From assembly GCA_944389415.1 (NCBI GenBank), contig CALXMF010000001.1, forward strand, positions 434,001-498,000: 64,000 nt of DNA. The letters run 5' to 3'. Position numbers and translations under genes: made by a program. Under the pieces are notes generated by a model that saw only the letters and a list, made by a program, of their open reading frames with translations, made no database searches and was not told the origin of the DNA. This document shows, piece by piece, positions 41,481 through 51,311 of this stretch. Each line of letters opens with the position of its first letter. The first letter of the stretch is position 1. The DNA is from an uncultured Spirochaetota bacterium (GTDB lineage Bacteria; Spirochaetota; Spirochaetia; Treponematales; Treponemataceae).

Positions 41481-43661
41481 GTGAAATTAAAAAATAAGTT
41501 GGTTATTAATTTCTTGTGTGTGGCGCTTATTCCCTTTATTACGGGTATGATTTTTTTGTATCGTACTGTTCGGGATGATTTGAGACAGATTGGTACATCT
41601 ATGGCGGTTAAATATGCCAGTACGGTAGAACAGGGTATAAGCAGTTATTTTAATTCATGGATGATGTCGGTAGAGATTATGAGCCGTTTCCCCGCTGTTC
41701 AGAATAAACAATGGTTGTCTGTTGATCCGATTTGCGACAGAATTGCTGCTGAACATGATGATGTGACTAGTTTTGTTATGGCGAACAGAGACGGTACATA
41801 CTGGTACAGCGGTTCAAAAGGTAATGCTGCGCAGGGATATCTGGTTACAGAAAATGATTCTAAGCCAGACTCTCGCCCAAAGAATATATCAGGACTTGCG
41901 TATTATAAAGCGCTGATAACGGATAATCAAATGCAAATGGATATGCGGTATGTTTCTGAATTATTTATGTCGCTTGTAGATAACAGCAAGTTGTTTGTTA
42001 TTGGTTCTACAATATTAGATAATCAGAATAACATAACAGGTATTATTGGGTGCTCTATCGATGCAAATTCTCTCAATAATGCTTATCGCAGTCTGCTGCT
42101 TGATTTTGAAGAAAATTTTGGCCAGAACTCATTATTGTTGGTTACGTGCGGTAAAGATCAGGTAATGACCCGCTATGAATATGATACTAAAATGGAAAAA
42201 TATGTTGATAAGGCGATCATGATACCTGATCTTGTTTCGCGTTCTACTCTTCCAGCAGATATTGTATCGGCAATTGAAACAATGGAACAGAATTCTTTTT
42301 CTGACTTCTCCTGTTCGTGGGATGGAAAGCCGTGCTTTGTTACACGAACAGAGATATCAAACGCAGATTATACTGTATATTTGTTTGTTCCAGAAAGGAC
42401 TCTTTTTAGTTCCGCGCTTCAGATTCGCCGTGTATCGGTAATACTTGGTATTATTATTGCGCTGATTGTGATTGTTGTTACATTTATTATTGGGCAGGGA
42501 ATCAGCCATTCTTTAATTCGTACTGCTAAGACTTTTCATGATATCGCAGAAGGTTCCGGTGATTTGACAGTCCGTATTCAGGCTTCTGGAAAAGATGAGA
42601 TAGGCGACATGGGGCGGTTCTTTAATAAATTCATAGAAACACTCCATTCAATGATTTCTAAAATCAAACAGGAATCGCTTGCTATGGGAAATATTTCGTC
42701 AGACCTTGAGTCCCGGGCAACTTCTATTAAAAATGATATTCAGAAAATATCCGTCAGTGTTTCTGATCTGAATTTTAAGGTCGAAGAACAAAGTGCTTCT
42801 GCAACGGAGACTTCAAGTACTGTAGAGCAGATTACAAAAAATATTGAGAGTCTGAAAAATCAGATAGAGGGACAATCTGCGGCTGTTACGGAATCATCTG
42901 CTGCGATTCAGCAGATGGTCTCTAACATTAATTCTATTTCTTCAAATCTGGAAAAAGCTGCAAGAGGATTCCGGGATTTACAGACTGCGACAGTAAACGG
43001 CCGAAACAGTATTAATACAGTGCAGGACATGGTAAACAATGTATCAGGTCAATCATCAAATCTGCTTGAAACAAATGAGGTGATAAACTCAATCGCAAGC
43101 CAGACAAATCTTCTTGCGATGAATGCGGCGATTGAAGCCGCGCATGCCGGTGATTCGGGACGCGGTTTTTCTGTTGTTGCTGATGAAATTCGCAAGCTTG
43201 CGGAAGATTCTGCGTCTCAATCAAAAGTAATTGCAGAAGAATTGAAAAGTATAGTTGATAATATTTCCTCAATTGTAAGTGCAACGGCGCAGGCTGAAAC
43301 GGCTTTTGATACTATAGTCACACAGATTGGAGCGTCCAGTGATCTTGTTGAACAGATTAGTCTTGCTATGAAGGAGCAGAATGAGGGCAGCAAACAGGTT
43401 CTTGAAGCGCTGGAAAATATACAGAGTATAACAGTGCAGATTCGTGACGGCTCTGTTGAAATGAACGAAGGTACTACTGTAATTCTGCGTGAAATGTCCC
43501 GTCTGACGCAAATTTCGCAGCAGGTACAGGAAAATGCGCAGCTGATAGCACAGGCTGTTGATGAAATAAGTGGCTCAATTGAGAATATCAGCCGTGATTC
43601 TGAGCAGAATAATCATTCTGTAACAGAACTGACTGTGCTTACTGATAAGTTTAAATTATAG
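41481..43661 (+). CDS. Methyl-accepting chemotaxis protein, dCACHE type
   Basis: A 726-residue chemoreceptor. Helix 1 (about 7-28), a large periplasmic dCACHE sensor (about 35-315), helix 2 (about 320-345), a HAMP domain ([20 protein letters not shown]) and a cytoplasmic signalling domain follow in order. The hairpin tip reads [20 protein letters not shown]. It senses a small molecule, often an amino acid in this class, and controls CheA. The GTG at 41481 is preferred because GAGGAGG lies 6-7 bases upstream; the frame is open 78 bases further. No pentapeptide tether is present. Confidence 0.93.
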   Translation: MKLKNKLVINFLCVALIPFITGMIFLYRTVRDDLRQIGTSMAVKYASTVEQGISSYFNSWMMSVEIMSRFPAVQNKQWLSVDPICDRIAAEHDDVTSFVMANRDGTYWYSGSKGNAAQGYLVTENDSKPDSRPKNISGLAYYKALITDNQMQMDMRYVSELFMSLVDNSKLFVIGSTILDNQNNITGIIGCSIDANSLNNAYRSLLLDFEENFGQNSLLLVTCGKDQVMTRYEYDTKMEKYVDKAIMIPDLVSRSTLPADIVSAIETMEQNSFSDFSCSWDGKPCFVTRTEISNADYTVYLFVPERTLFSSALQIRRVSVILGIIIALIVIVVTFIIGQGISHSLIRTAKTFHDIAEGSGDLTVRIQASGKDEIGDMGRFFNKFIETLHSMISKIKQESLAMGNISSDLESRATSIKNDIQKISVSVSDLNFKVEEQSASATETSSTVEQITKNIESLKNQIEGQSAAVTESSAAIQQMVSNINSISSNLEKAARGFRDLQTATVNGRNSINTVQDMVNNVSGQSSNLLETNEVINSIASQTNLLAMNAAIEAAHAGDSGRGFSVVADEIRKLAEDSASQSKVIAEELKSIVDNISSIVSATAQAETAFDTIVTQIGASSDLVEQISLAMKEQNEGSKQVLEALENIQSITVQIRDGSVEMNEGTTVILREMSRLTQISQQVQENAQLIAQAVDEISGSIENISRDSEQNNHSVTELTVLTDKFKL

Positions 43662-43762
43662 AGTATTTTACAATAGCCTACGAGGAGAGTGCTGTTTTGT
43701 AATCTATTGTTCTATTCATGGTTATGCTTTTATAAGTTGCATATGCTGATATTGGAGGTACT

Positions 43763-44374
43763 ATGGGAAACGGCACAAAAGTGCTTCTTGTTATTTGTGC
43801 CGCAATTGCGGTTGTTTGTATTGGAGGATATTTATCGTTTACCGGAAACTATAATAGTATGGTAGCGCTTGAAGAGGCAGTTGACAGTCAATGGGGGCAA
43901 GTACAAAATGTATATCAACGCCGTCTTGATCTGATACCAAATCTGGTTGAAACCGTGAAGGGTGCAGCCAGTCATGAAGAACGAATCTTTACGGAAGTAG
44001 CGGAGGCGCGGAGCCGTGCCGGCGGAGTAGTGACACTTTCTGCTGATATACTTGATGATTCTGAGGCGTTCGCGCGTTTTCAGCAGGTTCAGGGCGAATT
44101 AACTGGCGCTTTGCAGCGGTTAATTTCTGTGAGTGAGAATTATCCGCAGCTGCAAACAAATCAAAATTTTCTTGCGCTGCAGGATCAGCTTGAGGGAACC
44201 GAGAATCGTATTTCTGTAGAGCGAAAACGTTTTAATGATGCAGTTCGTGAATATAATACTTTTATAAAGCAGTTTCCGCGCGTTATTATTGCTAATATGA
44301 CTGGTTTTTCACAAAAGCAGTATTTTTCAGCTGATAATAATGGGACGCAGGTACCAGCTGTTTCATTTGAGTAA
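43763..44374 (+). CDS. LemA family protein
   Basis: A 203-residue LemA protein: one N-terminal transmembrane helix (about 6-26) and a long helical bundle with the family block VDSQWGQVQNVYQRRLDLIPNLVETVKG. It is followed at 12 bases by two TPM-domain genes, the standard lemA-ygcG arrangement. The role is in envelope quality control or stress; the biochemical function is not settled. TTGGAGG precedes the ATG. Confidence 0.93.
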   Translation: MGNGTKVLLVICAAIAVVCIGGYLSFTGNYNSMVALEEAVDSQWGQVQNVYQRRLDLIPNLVETVKGAASHEERIFTEVAEARSRAGGVVTLSADILDDSEAFARFQQVQGELTGALQRLISVSENYPQLQTNQNFLALQDQLEGTENRISVERKRFNDAVREYNTFIKQFPRVIIANMTGFSQKQYFSADNNGTQVPAVSFE

Positions 44375-44386
44375 CATAGGAGAATT

Positions 44387-45079
44387 ATGAAATCCGAGAA
44401 ACTCCTGAAAAAACTGAAACTCAGCGAAGAGTCTTTTAGCCGTATTCAAGACTCTGTAAGGCATGCTGAACAAAAAACAAGCGGAGAAATTGCGCTTGCG
44501 CTTATTTATGAAAGTGATGCGTATGCTTTCTATGAGTTGTTTGCTGCTGTGATAACTGGTGCGGGTTTTTTTGCATTACTGCTTCCATTTTCTGCTTTTA
44601 TTGAACGTTTTCTTACGTGGTTGTTTTGGGGCTCTCTGCCTGTATATCTTTCTCTCTTTTTGTGGGTTAGTTGTTTTGGTGTAATTGCCCTCTGTTATTA
44701 TCTGTATAATATAGAGGCAGTGGATAGACGTATTATACCGCGTGCTGCGCAATACCGTGCAGTCTGGAATCGCAGTCTGCGTTATTTTGTTGAGAGCGGT
44801 GTGTATCGGACAGAACAGCATTCTGGTATCCTGATTTTTGTATCATATCTTGAACGCCAGGTTCGTATCATTGCTGACAGCGGGATAAATGAAAAGATTT
44901 CATCCGATTTGTGGAATTTGATTGCGGATGAACTTGCTGTTGGGATTTCAGATGGCCGTGCTGAAGAATCTTTTATACAGGCTGTTAATCGCTGTGGGGA
45001 ACTGCTGGCAGAGTATTTCCCAGCAGAAAGAAATAACCCGAATGAGCTTTCTGATGGACTAGTTGTATTGGAGGACTGA
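44387..45079 (+). CDS. Membrane-linked TPM-domain protein (COG3762 type)
   Basis: A 230-residue protein with a TPM (YgcG-like) fold split around two transmembrane helices (about 48-72 and 82-105). The N-terminal piece has HAEQKTSGEIALALI, and the C-terminal piece YRTEQHSGILIFVSYLERQVRIIADSGI. It lies between lemA and a second TPM gene, with AGGAGAA before the ATG, and probably forms one envelope complex with them. Confidence 0.85.
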   Translation: MKSEKLLKKLKLSEESFSRIQDSVRHAEQKTSGEIALALIYESDAYAFYELFAAVITGAGFFALLLPFSAFIERFLTWLFWGSLPVYLSLFLWVSCFGVIALCYYLYNIEAVDRRIIPRAAQYRAVWNRSLRYFVESGVYRTEQHSGILIFVSYLERQVRIIADSGINEKISSDLWNLIADELAVGISDGRAEESFIQAVNRCGELLAEYFPAERNNPNELSDGLVVLED

Positions 45080-45080
45080 T

Positions 45081-45896
45081 ATGGTAAAGTATTTCCGCAG
45101 AGCCGCCGTTTACCTGTTTATCTGCATGGGGATTCCGCTGTATGCTGTAGGAATATCTGTGCCGCAATTAACAGCTCCCGTTGTCGACTTGGCAGATCTG
45201 ATTCCTGAACAGGAAGAACAGCAGCTGAATGCTTATTTAATGAATCTCAGCGATAACACTGGAACACAGATTGCAGTTTTGACTGTTCAGACTCTTGATG
45301 GATATACTATTGAAGAATATTCTATAGAGACTGCGCAGACTTGGGGGTTGGGGCAAAAAGGTCAGGATAATGGTGCTTTACTGACTGTTGCTTTTGAAGA
45401 GCGTGAAGTCCGTATCGAAAGCGGATATGGGCTTGAAGCGTTGCTTACTGACGCAAAATGCGGTCAGATTATCAGAAATATTATAACTCCGAGTTTTAAA
45501 AACGGAGAATTTGCCCGCGGCATTTTATCCGGTGTTCAGGCGATGGCTATTGTTGCAGTAGGAGAAGAATCTGCTGCCGGATTATATGATACAGAGCCGA
45601 TTGCAAAAGCTGTTGAGGGTTCTACGCAAAATGATGAGTTATTAGATATTATATCTGTAATTATCATTGTGACGCTGGTTGTATTTATGCGGCTTATGCT
45701 TGTTTTTCCCGGAAAGCGCAACAGATGGAGAATAGGTGGTGTATGGATTGATCCGTTTATCGGCGGTACCTATTATGGCGGCAGGCGGCATTCCAGAGAA
45801 AACAGGTCATCAGGCGGTTCTTTTCGGTTTTCCGGCGGGAGTTTCAAAGGCGGCGGCGGAAGTTTTGGCGGCGGCGGTGCTTCTGGTAAATGGTAA
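45081..45896 (+). CDS. YgcG/TPM-domain protein with Gly-rich tail
   Basis: A 271-residue exported protein: signal peptide (about 1-22), TPM domain (about 35-165, with VVDLADLIPEQEEQQLNAYL, GTQIAVLTVQTLDG and VRIESGYGLEALLTD), one transmembrane helix (about 195-213) and a Gly/Ser-rich tail ending GGGGASGKW. This is the usual build of YgcG. The start is at ATG 45081, since TTGGAGGACTGAT precedes it. It starts one base after the previous stop. Confidence 0.92.
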   Translation: MVKYFRRAAVYLFICMGIPLYAVGISVPQLTAPVVDLADLIPEQEEQQLNAYLMNLSDNTGTQIAVLTVQTLDGYTIEEYSIETAQTWGLGQKGQDNGALLTVAFEEREVRIESGYGLEALLTDAKCGQIIRNIITPSFKNGEFARGILSGVQAMAIVAVGEESAAGLYDTEPIAKAVEGSTQNDELLDIISVIIIVTLVVFMRLMLVFPGKRNRWRIGGVWIDPFIGGTYYGGRRHSRENRSSGGSFRFSGGSFKGGGGSFGGGGASGKW

Positions 45897-45905
45897 CGGA
45901 TTGTG

Positions 45906-45934
45906 CTGACTCTTTATGTTGATTCTGCTATACT
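45906..45934 (+). promoter_or_regulatory. Promoter of the SEC-C protein gene
   Basis: CTGACT (45906-45911), 17-base spacer, TATACT (45929-45934). The -10 box ends 9 bases before the ATG at 45944, leaving a leader of a few bases. Confidence 0.5.
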
Positions 45935-45943
45935 GTATGCATT

Positions 45944-46447
45944 ATGAGTGAAGTAACTACAGATCTTTGTCCTTGCGGTTCCGGCAAAAAATATGCTGAA
46001 TGCTGTGAACCTGTTATTAAAGGAACATCTTTGGCTCCTACTGCTGAGGCATTGATGAGGGCGCGTTATACCGCCTATGTAAAACATGAAATTGATTTTA
46101 TCATTGATACCTGTGAACATGCGGAAGGTATTAATGAGATTGACCGTGATGCGACTGTCGCATGGAGTAATGATTCAGTTTGGCATGGTCTTAAAATCCT
46201 TCGCACTGAAAAGGGCGGAACGGATGATACAGAAGGTCTTGTTGAATTTGAGGCGACATACACGCGGAAAGGACTTCGTGATGTGCATCATGAAACAGGC
46301 AGCTTTAAAAAGATAGACGGCAAATGGCTGTATTCTGTTGGAATTCTGAAAACAACAACTGTTGTACGTGAAGGCCGCAAAATAGGTCGCAATGAGCCGT
46401 GTCCTTGTGGTTCCGGCAAAAAATATAAGCAGTGCTGCGGACGCTGA
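45944..46447 (+). CDS. YchJ-type SEC-C motif protein
   Basis: A 167-residue protein of the YchJ/UPF0225 family. A zinc-binding SEC-C motif stands at each end ([13 protein letters not shown] near residue 9 and [13 protein letters not shown] near 153). Between them is the cystatin-like YchJ domain ([22 protein letters not shown]). Function is unknown; SEC-C motifs bind zinc and, in SecA, SecB and ribosomes. No Shine-Dalgarno site is present; a promoter just upstream would give a nearly leaderless mRNA. Confidence 0.9.
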   Translation: MSEVTTDLCPCGSGKKYAECCEPVIKGTSLAPTAEALMRARYTAYVKHEIDFIIDTCEHAEGINEIDRDATVAWSNDSVWHGLKILRTEKGGTDDTEGLVEFEATYTRKGLRDVHHETGSFKKIDGKWLYSVGILKTTTVVREGRKIGRNEPCPCGSGKKYKQCCGR

Positions 46448-46452
46448 GTGTA

Positions 46453-47247
46453 ATGCAGTCTGAGATAGTAACGGGATTCCATGCTGTTGAAGAACGTGTG
46501 CGGCGTATATCAGATATGCGCCGCACAAATAATAAAGCTGGGTCTGATGAAAAAAGTTTTGCGGAAATTTTATTTGCCGCTCCCGGTCCGCGAGTAAAAA
46601 AGATACTTGCGGCCGCAAATGAAGCCGGTATTCCCTGCAGAGAAACAACTGTTTCTGTACTGGACGATATTGTTTCAGGGCTTGCAGGTGCGTGCAAAGA
46701 ACATCGTGGGCTTGTACTTCGATGCAGCGCGATGTCTCACACTGATGTTTCGTTTGATTCTTTTCTTGCGGGACTTGCTGATCACTCATCTGAAAAACAA
46801 TGTGTTATTGTACTTGATTCTGTGACTGATCCGCATAATATAGGGGCAGTGATTCGCAGTTGTGATCAGTTTGGTGTTTCTCTTGTCGTTATTCCTGATC
46901 GTCATGGCGCCCAAGCGGATAGTGCTGCGGTGTCCCGCACCAGTGCGGGAGCAAATGCATGGGTTCCTGTAGCTTCTGTTCCAAATCTGGTGCGCGCTGT
47001 ACAGCAGCTGAAAGATAATGGCTTTTGGGTGTATGGGGCTGACGCAGATGGAGTGTCAGTAGCTGCTGTCGAGTTTGCAAAGCGGTCTGTTATTGTAATG
47101 GGCAGCGAAGGAAGCGGAATATCCCGGCTGCTTATGAAACAGTGTGATACCATTATTTCTATTCCAACATGCGGACGGCTTGATAGTCTGAATGTGTCTG
47201 TCGCAGCTGGGATTCTGTTATATGCCTATACTGTTCAGCAATCCTAA
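46453..47247 (+). CDS. SpoU/TrmH-family RNA 2'-O-methyltransferase (RlmB-like)
   Basis: A 264-residue SPOUT methyltransferase. A short substrate-binding N-domain (MQSEIVTGFHAVEE, about 1-95) precedes the knotted catalytic domain with the three family motifs: DSVTDPHNIGAVIRSCDQFG, VIVMGSEGSGIS and ISIPTCGRLDSLNVSVAAGILLY. It is closest to RlmB (23S rRNA Gm2251) but could act on tRNA. It starts 5 bases after the previous stop, without a clear ribosome site. Confidence 0.9.
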   Translation: MQSEIVTGFHAVEERVRRISDMRRTNNKAGSDEKSFAEILFAAPGPRVKKILAAANEAGIPCRETTVSVLDDIVSGLAGACKEHRGLVLRCSAMSHTDVSFDSFLAGLADHSSEKQCVIVLDSVTDPHNIGAVIRSCDQFGVSLVVIPDRHGAQADSAAVSRTSAGANAWVPVASVPNLVRAVQQLKDNGFWVYGADADGVSVAAVEFAKRSVIVMGSEGSGISRLLMKQCDTIISIPTCGRLDSLNVSVAAGILLYAYTVQQS

Positions 47248-47264
47248 GTAAAAAAATTATTATG

Positions 47265-47294
47265 TTGTCTTGATAGTTTTCTGTGTTATATAAT
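47265..47294 (+). promoter_or_regulatory. Promoter of the hemolysin III gene
   Basis: TTGTCT (47265-47270), 18-base spacer, consensus TATAAT (47289-47294). The leader contains AGGGGG before the ATG at 47314. Confidence 0.65.
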
Positions 47295-47313
47295 GCCTTC
47301 CAGGGGGTGCGTT

Positions 47314-48150
47314 ATGTCTGAACTGCGTAAGCGTATTGCGGCGCTTCGCCTCTGGAAAAAAGAACAGATACGGCAGGTCCGTAAAAGTTATGCGGAACAA
47401 AAAGAGATTATACTCACTGAATACTATCGGGAGCGTGAACCTGAAAAAGCGCGATTACTATTAGAACGCCGCAGAATCCGTGAGGAGCGCCGCATACGGG
47501 AATCTGTACTACCCAAACGATATACAATTGGAGAAGAAATATTTAATTCAGTGACTCATGGTATCGGAGCGGGGCTTTCGATTGCGGCAATTGTATTGCT
47601 TATTATCCGTGCTGTGTTTTATGCGCCGGTGAACGCCCGCGGGTTTTATGTGACGGGTTTTTCTATATTTGGTGCATCTCTTTTTATTTTATATTTGATG
47701 TCAACGCTATATCATGCACTTACTCCGTATGGGGCTAAAAAAGTTTTTGCGGTGTTTGATCACTCTTCTATCTATTTATTGATAGCCGGAACGTATACTC
47801 CGTTTTGTCTGACAGTGCTGCGCGGAACAACTGGCTGGGTTATTTTTGGCGTTATTTGGAGTTTGGCTGTTGCTGGAATTACATTTTATGCCCTATTTGG
47901 CAGTAAGATGCGTATTGTATCGGTTGTGACGTATATTTTAATGGGCTGGCTGATTATTTTTGCAATTAAGCCGATGGTGCTTTCGTTGCCAGCGCTCAGC
48001 ATTAAATTACTGTTTGCTGGGGGTATCGCATATACAATAGGTTGTATCTTTTATGCGCTGAAAAAAATAAAGTGGATGCACTGTATATGGCATTTGTTTG
48101 TCATGGCTGGCAGTGTGCTCCACTTTTTTTCAGTATATTTTTCAATTTAA
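47314..48150 (+). CDS. Hemolysin III / YqfA-type membrane protein
   Basis: A 278-residue protein of the HlyIII/PAQR family. Seven membrane helices start at about residue 85. The family His residues lie in [40 protein letters not shown] and the last helix ([14 protein letters not shown]). Members may be metal-dependent hydrolases or receptors. Unusually, about 75 residues of Arg/Lys/Glu-rich, probably coiled-coil sequence precede the membrane part. The ATG at 47314 follows AGGGGGTGCG. Confidence 0.87.
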   Translation: MSELRKRIAALRLWKKEQIRQVRKSYAEQKEIILTEYYREREPEKARLLLERRRIREERRIRESVLPKRYTIGEEIFNSVTHGIGAGLSIAAIVLLIIRAVFYAPVNARGFYVTGFSIFGASLFILYLMSTLYHALTPYGAKKVFAVFDHSSIYLLIAGTYTPFCLTVLRGTTGWVIFGVIWSLAVAGITFYALFGSKMRIVSVVTYILMGWLIIFAIKPMVLSLPALSIKLLFAGGIAYTIGCIFYALKKIKWMHCIWHLFVMAGSVLHFFSVYFSI

Positions 48151-48158
48151 TATGCTAT

Positions 48159-48782
48159 CTACACAATAATACCTTTTGTTGAAGGTATGGCATTTTTTCT
48201 GCGTTCATCTTTAGTGACAGCATCACGAATAGCTCTCGCAGCTGCCTTAAAAATTGCTTCTATTTTATGGTGATCGCTTCTGCCTCTCAGAATATCAATA
48301 TGAAGCGAACACAAGGCACCAGATACAAATCCCTGCCAAAAATCCGCAACTGTATCAGTCTGAAAACTGCCAGTCTTTCCGCTGTCCGAAAGCGATATAA
48401 GCGGAATATTTGAGATATCCGCCTCATAAACAAGATACGCCCGTCCGCCAAAATCTACTGCTGCACGCGCAAGAGTTTCATCCATAGGAAAGAGTGAATA
48501 CCCACTGCGGTGAATGCCAGCACAGTCACCAAGAGCACGGGTAAATGCGTTGCCAAGTGTAATACCGGTATCTTCGATGAGATGATGCTGATCTACTTCA
48601 AGGTCTCCATGTATGGTGCCTGAAAGATCGAATAATCCATGGGCACAAAACGCATTAAGCATATGGCTAAAAAACCCAATGGGACAGTCAACAGAATATA
48701 GACCGCTGCCATCAAGATTAAGGGTCAGTTCTATTGCGGTTTCTTTTGTTTGCCGTGAGACGGATGTTTTTCTCTGAGCCAT
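48159..48782 (-). CDS. hisB: Imidazoleglycerol-phosphate dehydratase
   Basis: A 207-residue HisB (dehydratase only, no phosphatase part). It catalyses the sixth step of histidine synthesis with manganese. Repeated His/Glu metal motifs are present: FFSHMLNAFCAHGLFDL, DQHHLIEDTGITLG, FFMDE-like SLFPMDETLARAA, and the C-terminal SDHHKIEAIFKAAARA. It follows hisG by 13 bases in the same direction. Only these two his genes are here; others may be elsewhere. Confidence 0.95.
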   Translation of the reverse strand: MAQRKTSVSRQTKETAIELTLNLDGSGLYSVDCPIGFFSHMLNAFCAHGLFDLSGTIHGDLEVDQHHLIEDTGITLGNAFTRALGDCAGIHRSGYSLFPMDETLARAAVDFGGRAYLVYEADISNIPLISLSDSGKTGSFQTDTVADFWQGFVSGALCSLHIDILRGRSDHHKIEAIFKAAARAIRDAVTKDERRKNAIPSTKGIIV

Positions 48783-48795
48783 TTGTGTCTTATTT

Positions 48796-49650
48796 TCAAG
48801 AAACTACTTTGCGCAAATCATATTCAAGAATATCTGTTGCGCCAAGATTTTTAAGACGAGGAAGCAGTGTAGGTACTTCGCTCTTTTTTACAGCAATTTT
48901 AATCGCATACCCGTCATCACCATATAATGGGGCTACTGTTGGGCTTCGCATTGACGGCAATCCCTGTACCAGATCTTGAAAACGTGCGCGGGTCACATTC
49001 ATTTCAAGCATGACACGTTCGCGGGCATCAAGCACCGCTTCAAAAAGCATTTTCAGTTCACTGATCTTCTGGCGTTTCCAAGGATCTGAAAGAGCTATTT
49101 TAGACGCAAACAGACATGTAGAACTGGTCATAATGGTATCAACAATACGTAAGCCGTTTTCAATTAATGTTCTGCCTGTTGCAGTGTTATCGACAATCAT
49201 GTCTGCATCATCAGGAGGAAAGACTTCTGTAGCGCCATAAGTACGTACAACAAGTGAATCAATTTGTTTTGAATCGAGCCATTGTTTTGCAATGTTCTCG
49301 TATTCTGTTGCAACAATAATACGCTTGGTTTTAAGCATCGTATCATCAATAGTTTCCGGTACAGCAGCGACAATACGCACTTTATCAAAACCCAGGTCCA
49401 TGATTTCTTCAACATCGGCACCTGTCTCTCGGATCCAATCTTTACCGGTAAATCCGATATCATGGGAACCAAGCTCCAGTAATTTGCCGATATTCTGCGG
49501 CTTCATAACTTTTATTTCAAGATCATCCTGATTAACAGTTGGACGATATGCGCGTTCCGGCAGTTTAATGGATATACCAGCACCGTTGAATAATTCAACT
49601 ACATTATCGTAGATTCGTCCTTTAGGAATTAAAATTTTTAATTTTTCCAT
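48796..49650 (-). CDS. hisG: ATP phosphoribosyltransferase, long form
   Basis: A 284-residue HisG of the long, histidine-feedback-inhibited type. The catalytic domains I-II span about 1-205, with IPKGRI, HDIGFTGKDWI and the PRPP loop DNTATGRTLIENGL. A C-terminal ACT-like regulatory domain (about 210-284, GLPSMRSPTVAPLYGDDGYAIKIAV) senses histidine. It does the first step of the pathway. The long form does not need HisZ. AGGAG lies rather far (15 bases) from the ATG. Confidence 0.95.
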   Translation of the reverse strand: MEKLKILIPKGRIYDNVVELFNGAGISIKLPERAYRPTVNQDDLEIKVMKPQNIGKLLELGSHDIGFTGKDWIRETGADVEEIMDLGFDKVRIVAAVPETIDDTMLKTKRIIVATEYENIAKQWLDSKQIDSLVVRTYGATEVFPPDDADMIVDNTATGRTLIENGLRIVDTIMTSSTCLFASKIALSDPWKRQKISELKMLFEAVLDARERVMLEMNVTRARFQDLVQGLPSMRSPTVAPLYGDDGYAIKIAVKKSEVPTLLPRLKNLGATDILEYDLRKVVS

Positions 49651-49671
49651 TTATTTTAGTTTATTCTCCTG

Positions 49672-50025
49672 TTAAGGTTCACTCTGTATAATATTGCAGA
49701 AATTCTTTTGCAGTTGTTCTGTTTCCGCAGCGTATTCATAGAGACCGGTATAATTCTGCGCCCGCAGTCGGTTTACCAATTCTGTGTATCGTTCATAAAG
49801 CGGCGTCAGTCCGAGGTTGCCAGTGAGGCCTTTGAGAGTATGAGTTTTTCGGACTGCGTCTTCCCAATCGCTGTTCTGGACAGAAGATAAGTAAATATTT
49901 TTATCTACTTCCGCAGGAAATTTTTTTAGGCATCTGATATATAAGCCCTCATTTTGCATAAAACGTACTAAACTGCCTTGGATATCTGCGCCCTGTTCTT
50001 GTAATAATTCTAGTAACTTTTCCAT
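49672..50025 (-). CDS. Stand-alone HPt phosphotransfer protein
   Basis: A 117-residue helical protein with the HPt phosphorylation motif THTLKGLTGNLG (His about residue 61). It would pass phosphate between a hybrid sensor kinase and a response regulator. Just upstream, 45 bases away, is the gene for a response regulator with an HD-GYP output, its plausible partner. AGAGG precedes the ATG. Confidence 0.85.
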   Translation of the reverse strand: MEKLLELLQEQGADIQGSLVRFMQNEGLYIRCLKKFPAEVDKNIYLSSVQNSDWEDAVRKTHTLKGLTGNLGLTPLYERYTELVNRLRAQNYTGLYEYAAETEQLQKNFCNIIQSEP

Positions 50026-50070
50026 AATAGCCTCTTTTAATATGTACTCCAGCTTATGATTATTATACCG

Positions 50071-51153
50071 CTATAGCGTCTGTGAATACAGTTGTCTATA
50101 CAATATGTCGGCTACCTGTTTAAAGCAAGACAGTACCTTAGGGCCGAAATAGCCGCATTCTCCGTTTATAATCATTTCTTTTGCTTTTTCATGTGAAAAG
50201 GCCTTTTTGTATACACGTTCGCTTACAAGCGCATCATAAACATCCGCAAGTGATACGATTTGTGTATAGAAAGGGATTTCATCACCAATTAAACCATCTG
50301 GGTATCCCCGTCCATCATATCGTTCATGATGATGCCGACAGATTTCATAACAGTATTTATAAAGCTCATGATTGCCAAAAAATGGAATTTGCTGAAGAAT
50401 TGAGCATCCGTAAATTGTATGTTTTTTCATTTCTGCAAATTCATCTTCCGTAAGCCGTGCCGGTTTATTAAGTATAGTATCTGATACGGAGATTTTTCCA
50501 ATATCATGCATGGCTGATGCGTTTGATATGGCTTCTATTTCTTTTTCTGTATATTGCACATTTTCAAGATGCTGTACAGCATATTCAAGGATCAGTTTTG
50601 TAGTGCGTCTGATACGGCTGACGTGGAGACCTGATTCTCTAGAACGGAATTCAATGACCGTACTGAGCATATCTATTATAGAAAGATGTGTTTCTCTTAA
50701 TGCCTGACTTTGTTCTCTAATAACGGTAACTTGTTTTTCTACGCGTCTTTCAAGATTATTTTTTGTCTGATAAAGTTCAATGGCATTCAGCACATGTTTA
50801 TGTACGATTGCCGGCACTGAAATTGGTTTATTGATGATATCGTCAACACCTTTTTCAAATGCGTGTAAAGCAATTTCGTTTGATGTTTCTGCGGTAATCA
50901 GGAAAATAGGCAGCTGCCCTGAGAGATTGTTTTCTGCTAAATACTGAAGTACACCGAATCCGTCCATTTCCGGCATCATATAATCAAGCAGCAACGCGGA
51001 CGGCAGCGGGCGGGAATTGTCAGTAAGCAGCTCGACAGCAGCTCGGCCGTTCTCTGCTTCTATTATATTAAAATCATTCTGAAAAATCTCAGACAGAATT
51101 GACCGGGTGATCTCATCATCATCAACAATAAGCAATGGTCTGTTTGCCGCCAA
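50071..51153 (-). CDS. Response regulator with HD-GYP phosphodiesterase domain
   Basis: A 360-residue signalling protein. The receiver domain (about 1-125) has the acidic pocket VDDDE, the phospho-acceptor Asp in LLLDYMMPEMDG and the conserved Lys in IINKPIS. A coiled linker leads to an HD-GYP domain (about 165-350) with HDIGK and HHERYDGRGYPDGL, which should hydrolyse cyclic di-GMP. I place the start at the TTG at 51153, because AGGAAGG precedes it and the predicted transcript starts near 51180. ATG 51183 overlaps that start point and is less likely. Confidence 0.9.
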   Translation of the reverse strand: MAANRPLLIVDDDEITRSILSEIFQNDFNIIEAENGRAAVELLTDNSRPLPSALLLDYMMPEMDGFGVLQYLAENNLSGQLPIFLITAETSNEIALHAFEKGVDDIINKPISVPAIVHKHVLNAIELYQTKNNLERRVEKQVTVIREQSQALRETHLSIIDMLSTVIEFRSRESGLHVSRIRRTTKLILEYAVQHLENVQYTEKEIEAISNASAMHDIGKISVSDTILNKPARLTEDEFAEMKKHTIYGCSILQQIPFFGNHELYKYCYEICRHHHERYDGRGYPDGLIGDEIPFYTQIVSLADVYDALVSERVYKKAFSHEKAKEMIINGECGYFGPKVLSCFKQVADILYRQLYSQTL

Positions 51154-51187
51154 TTGAAGCCTTCCTTCAGTAAAAAATACCATTATC

Positions 51188-51216
51188 ATAATACTGTGCG
51201 ATCTGGAGTGAATCAA
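51188..51216 (-). promoter_or_regulatory. Promoter of the HD-GYP gene
   Basis: Minus strand TTGATT (51216-51211), 17-base spacer, TATTAT (51193-51188). It gives a leader of about 27 bases that includes AGGAAGG, supporting the TTG start at 51153. Confidence 0.65.
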
Positions 51217-51275
51217 GTCAGCAGAGGTATGATTTAAAGAAAAAACAGTATTTTTTTCGAAAATATATATCTCCG

Positions 51276-51304
51276 TTGACACAAAAAGAAATCATGCGTA
51301 CTCT
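51276..51304 (+). promoter_or_regulatory. Promoter of the Gx transporter gene (leaderless layout)
   Basis: Consensus TTGACA (51276-51281), 17-base spacer, TACTCT (51299-51304), then 7 bases to the ATG at 51312. The TTG of the -35 box is in frame and could be miscalled as a start. Confidence 0.6.
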
Positions 51305-51311
51305 AATGGAT

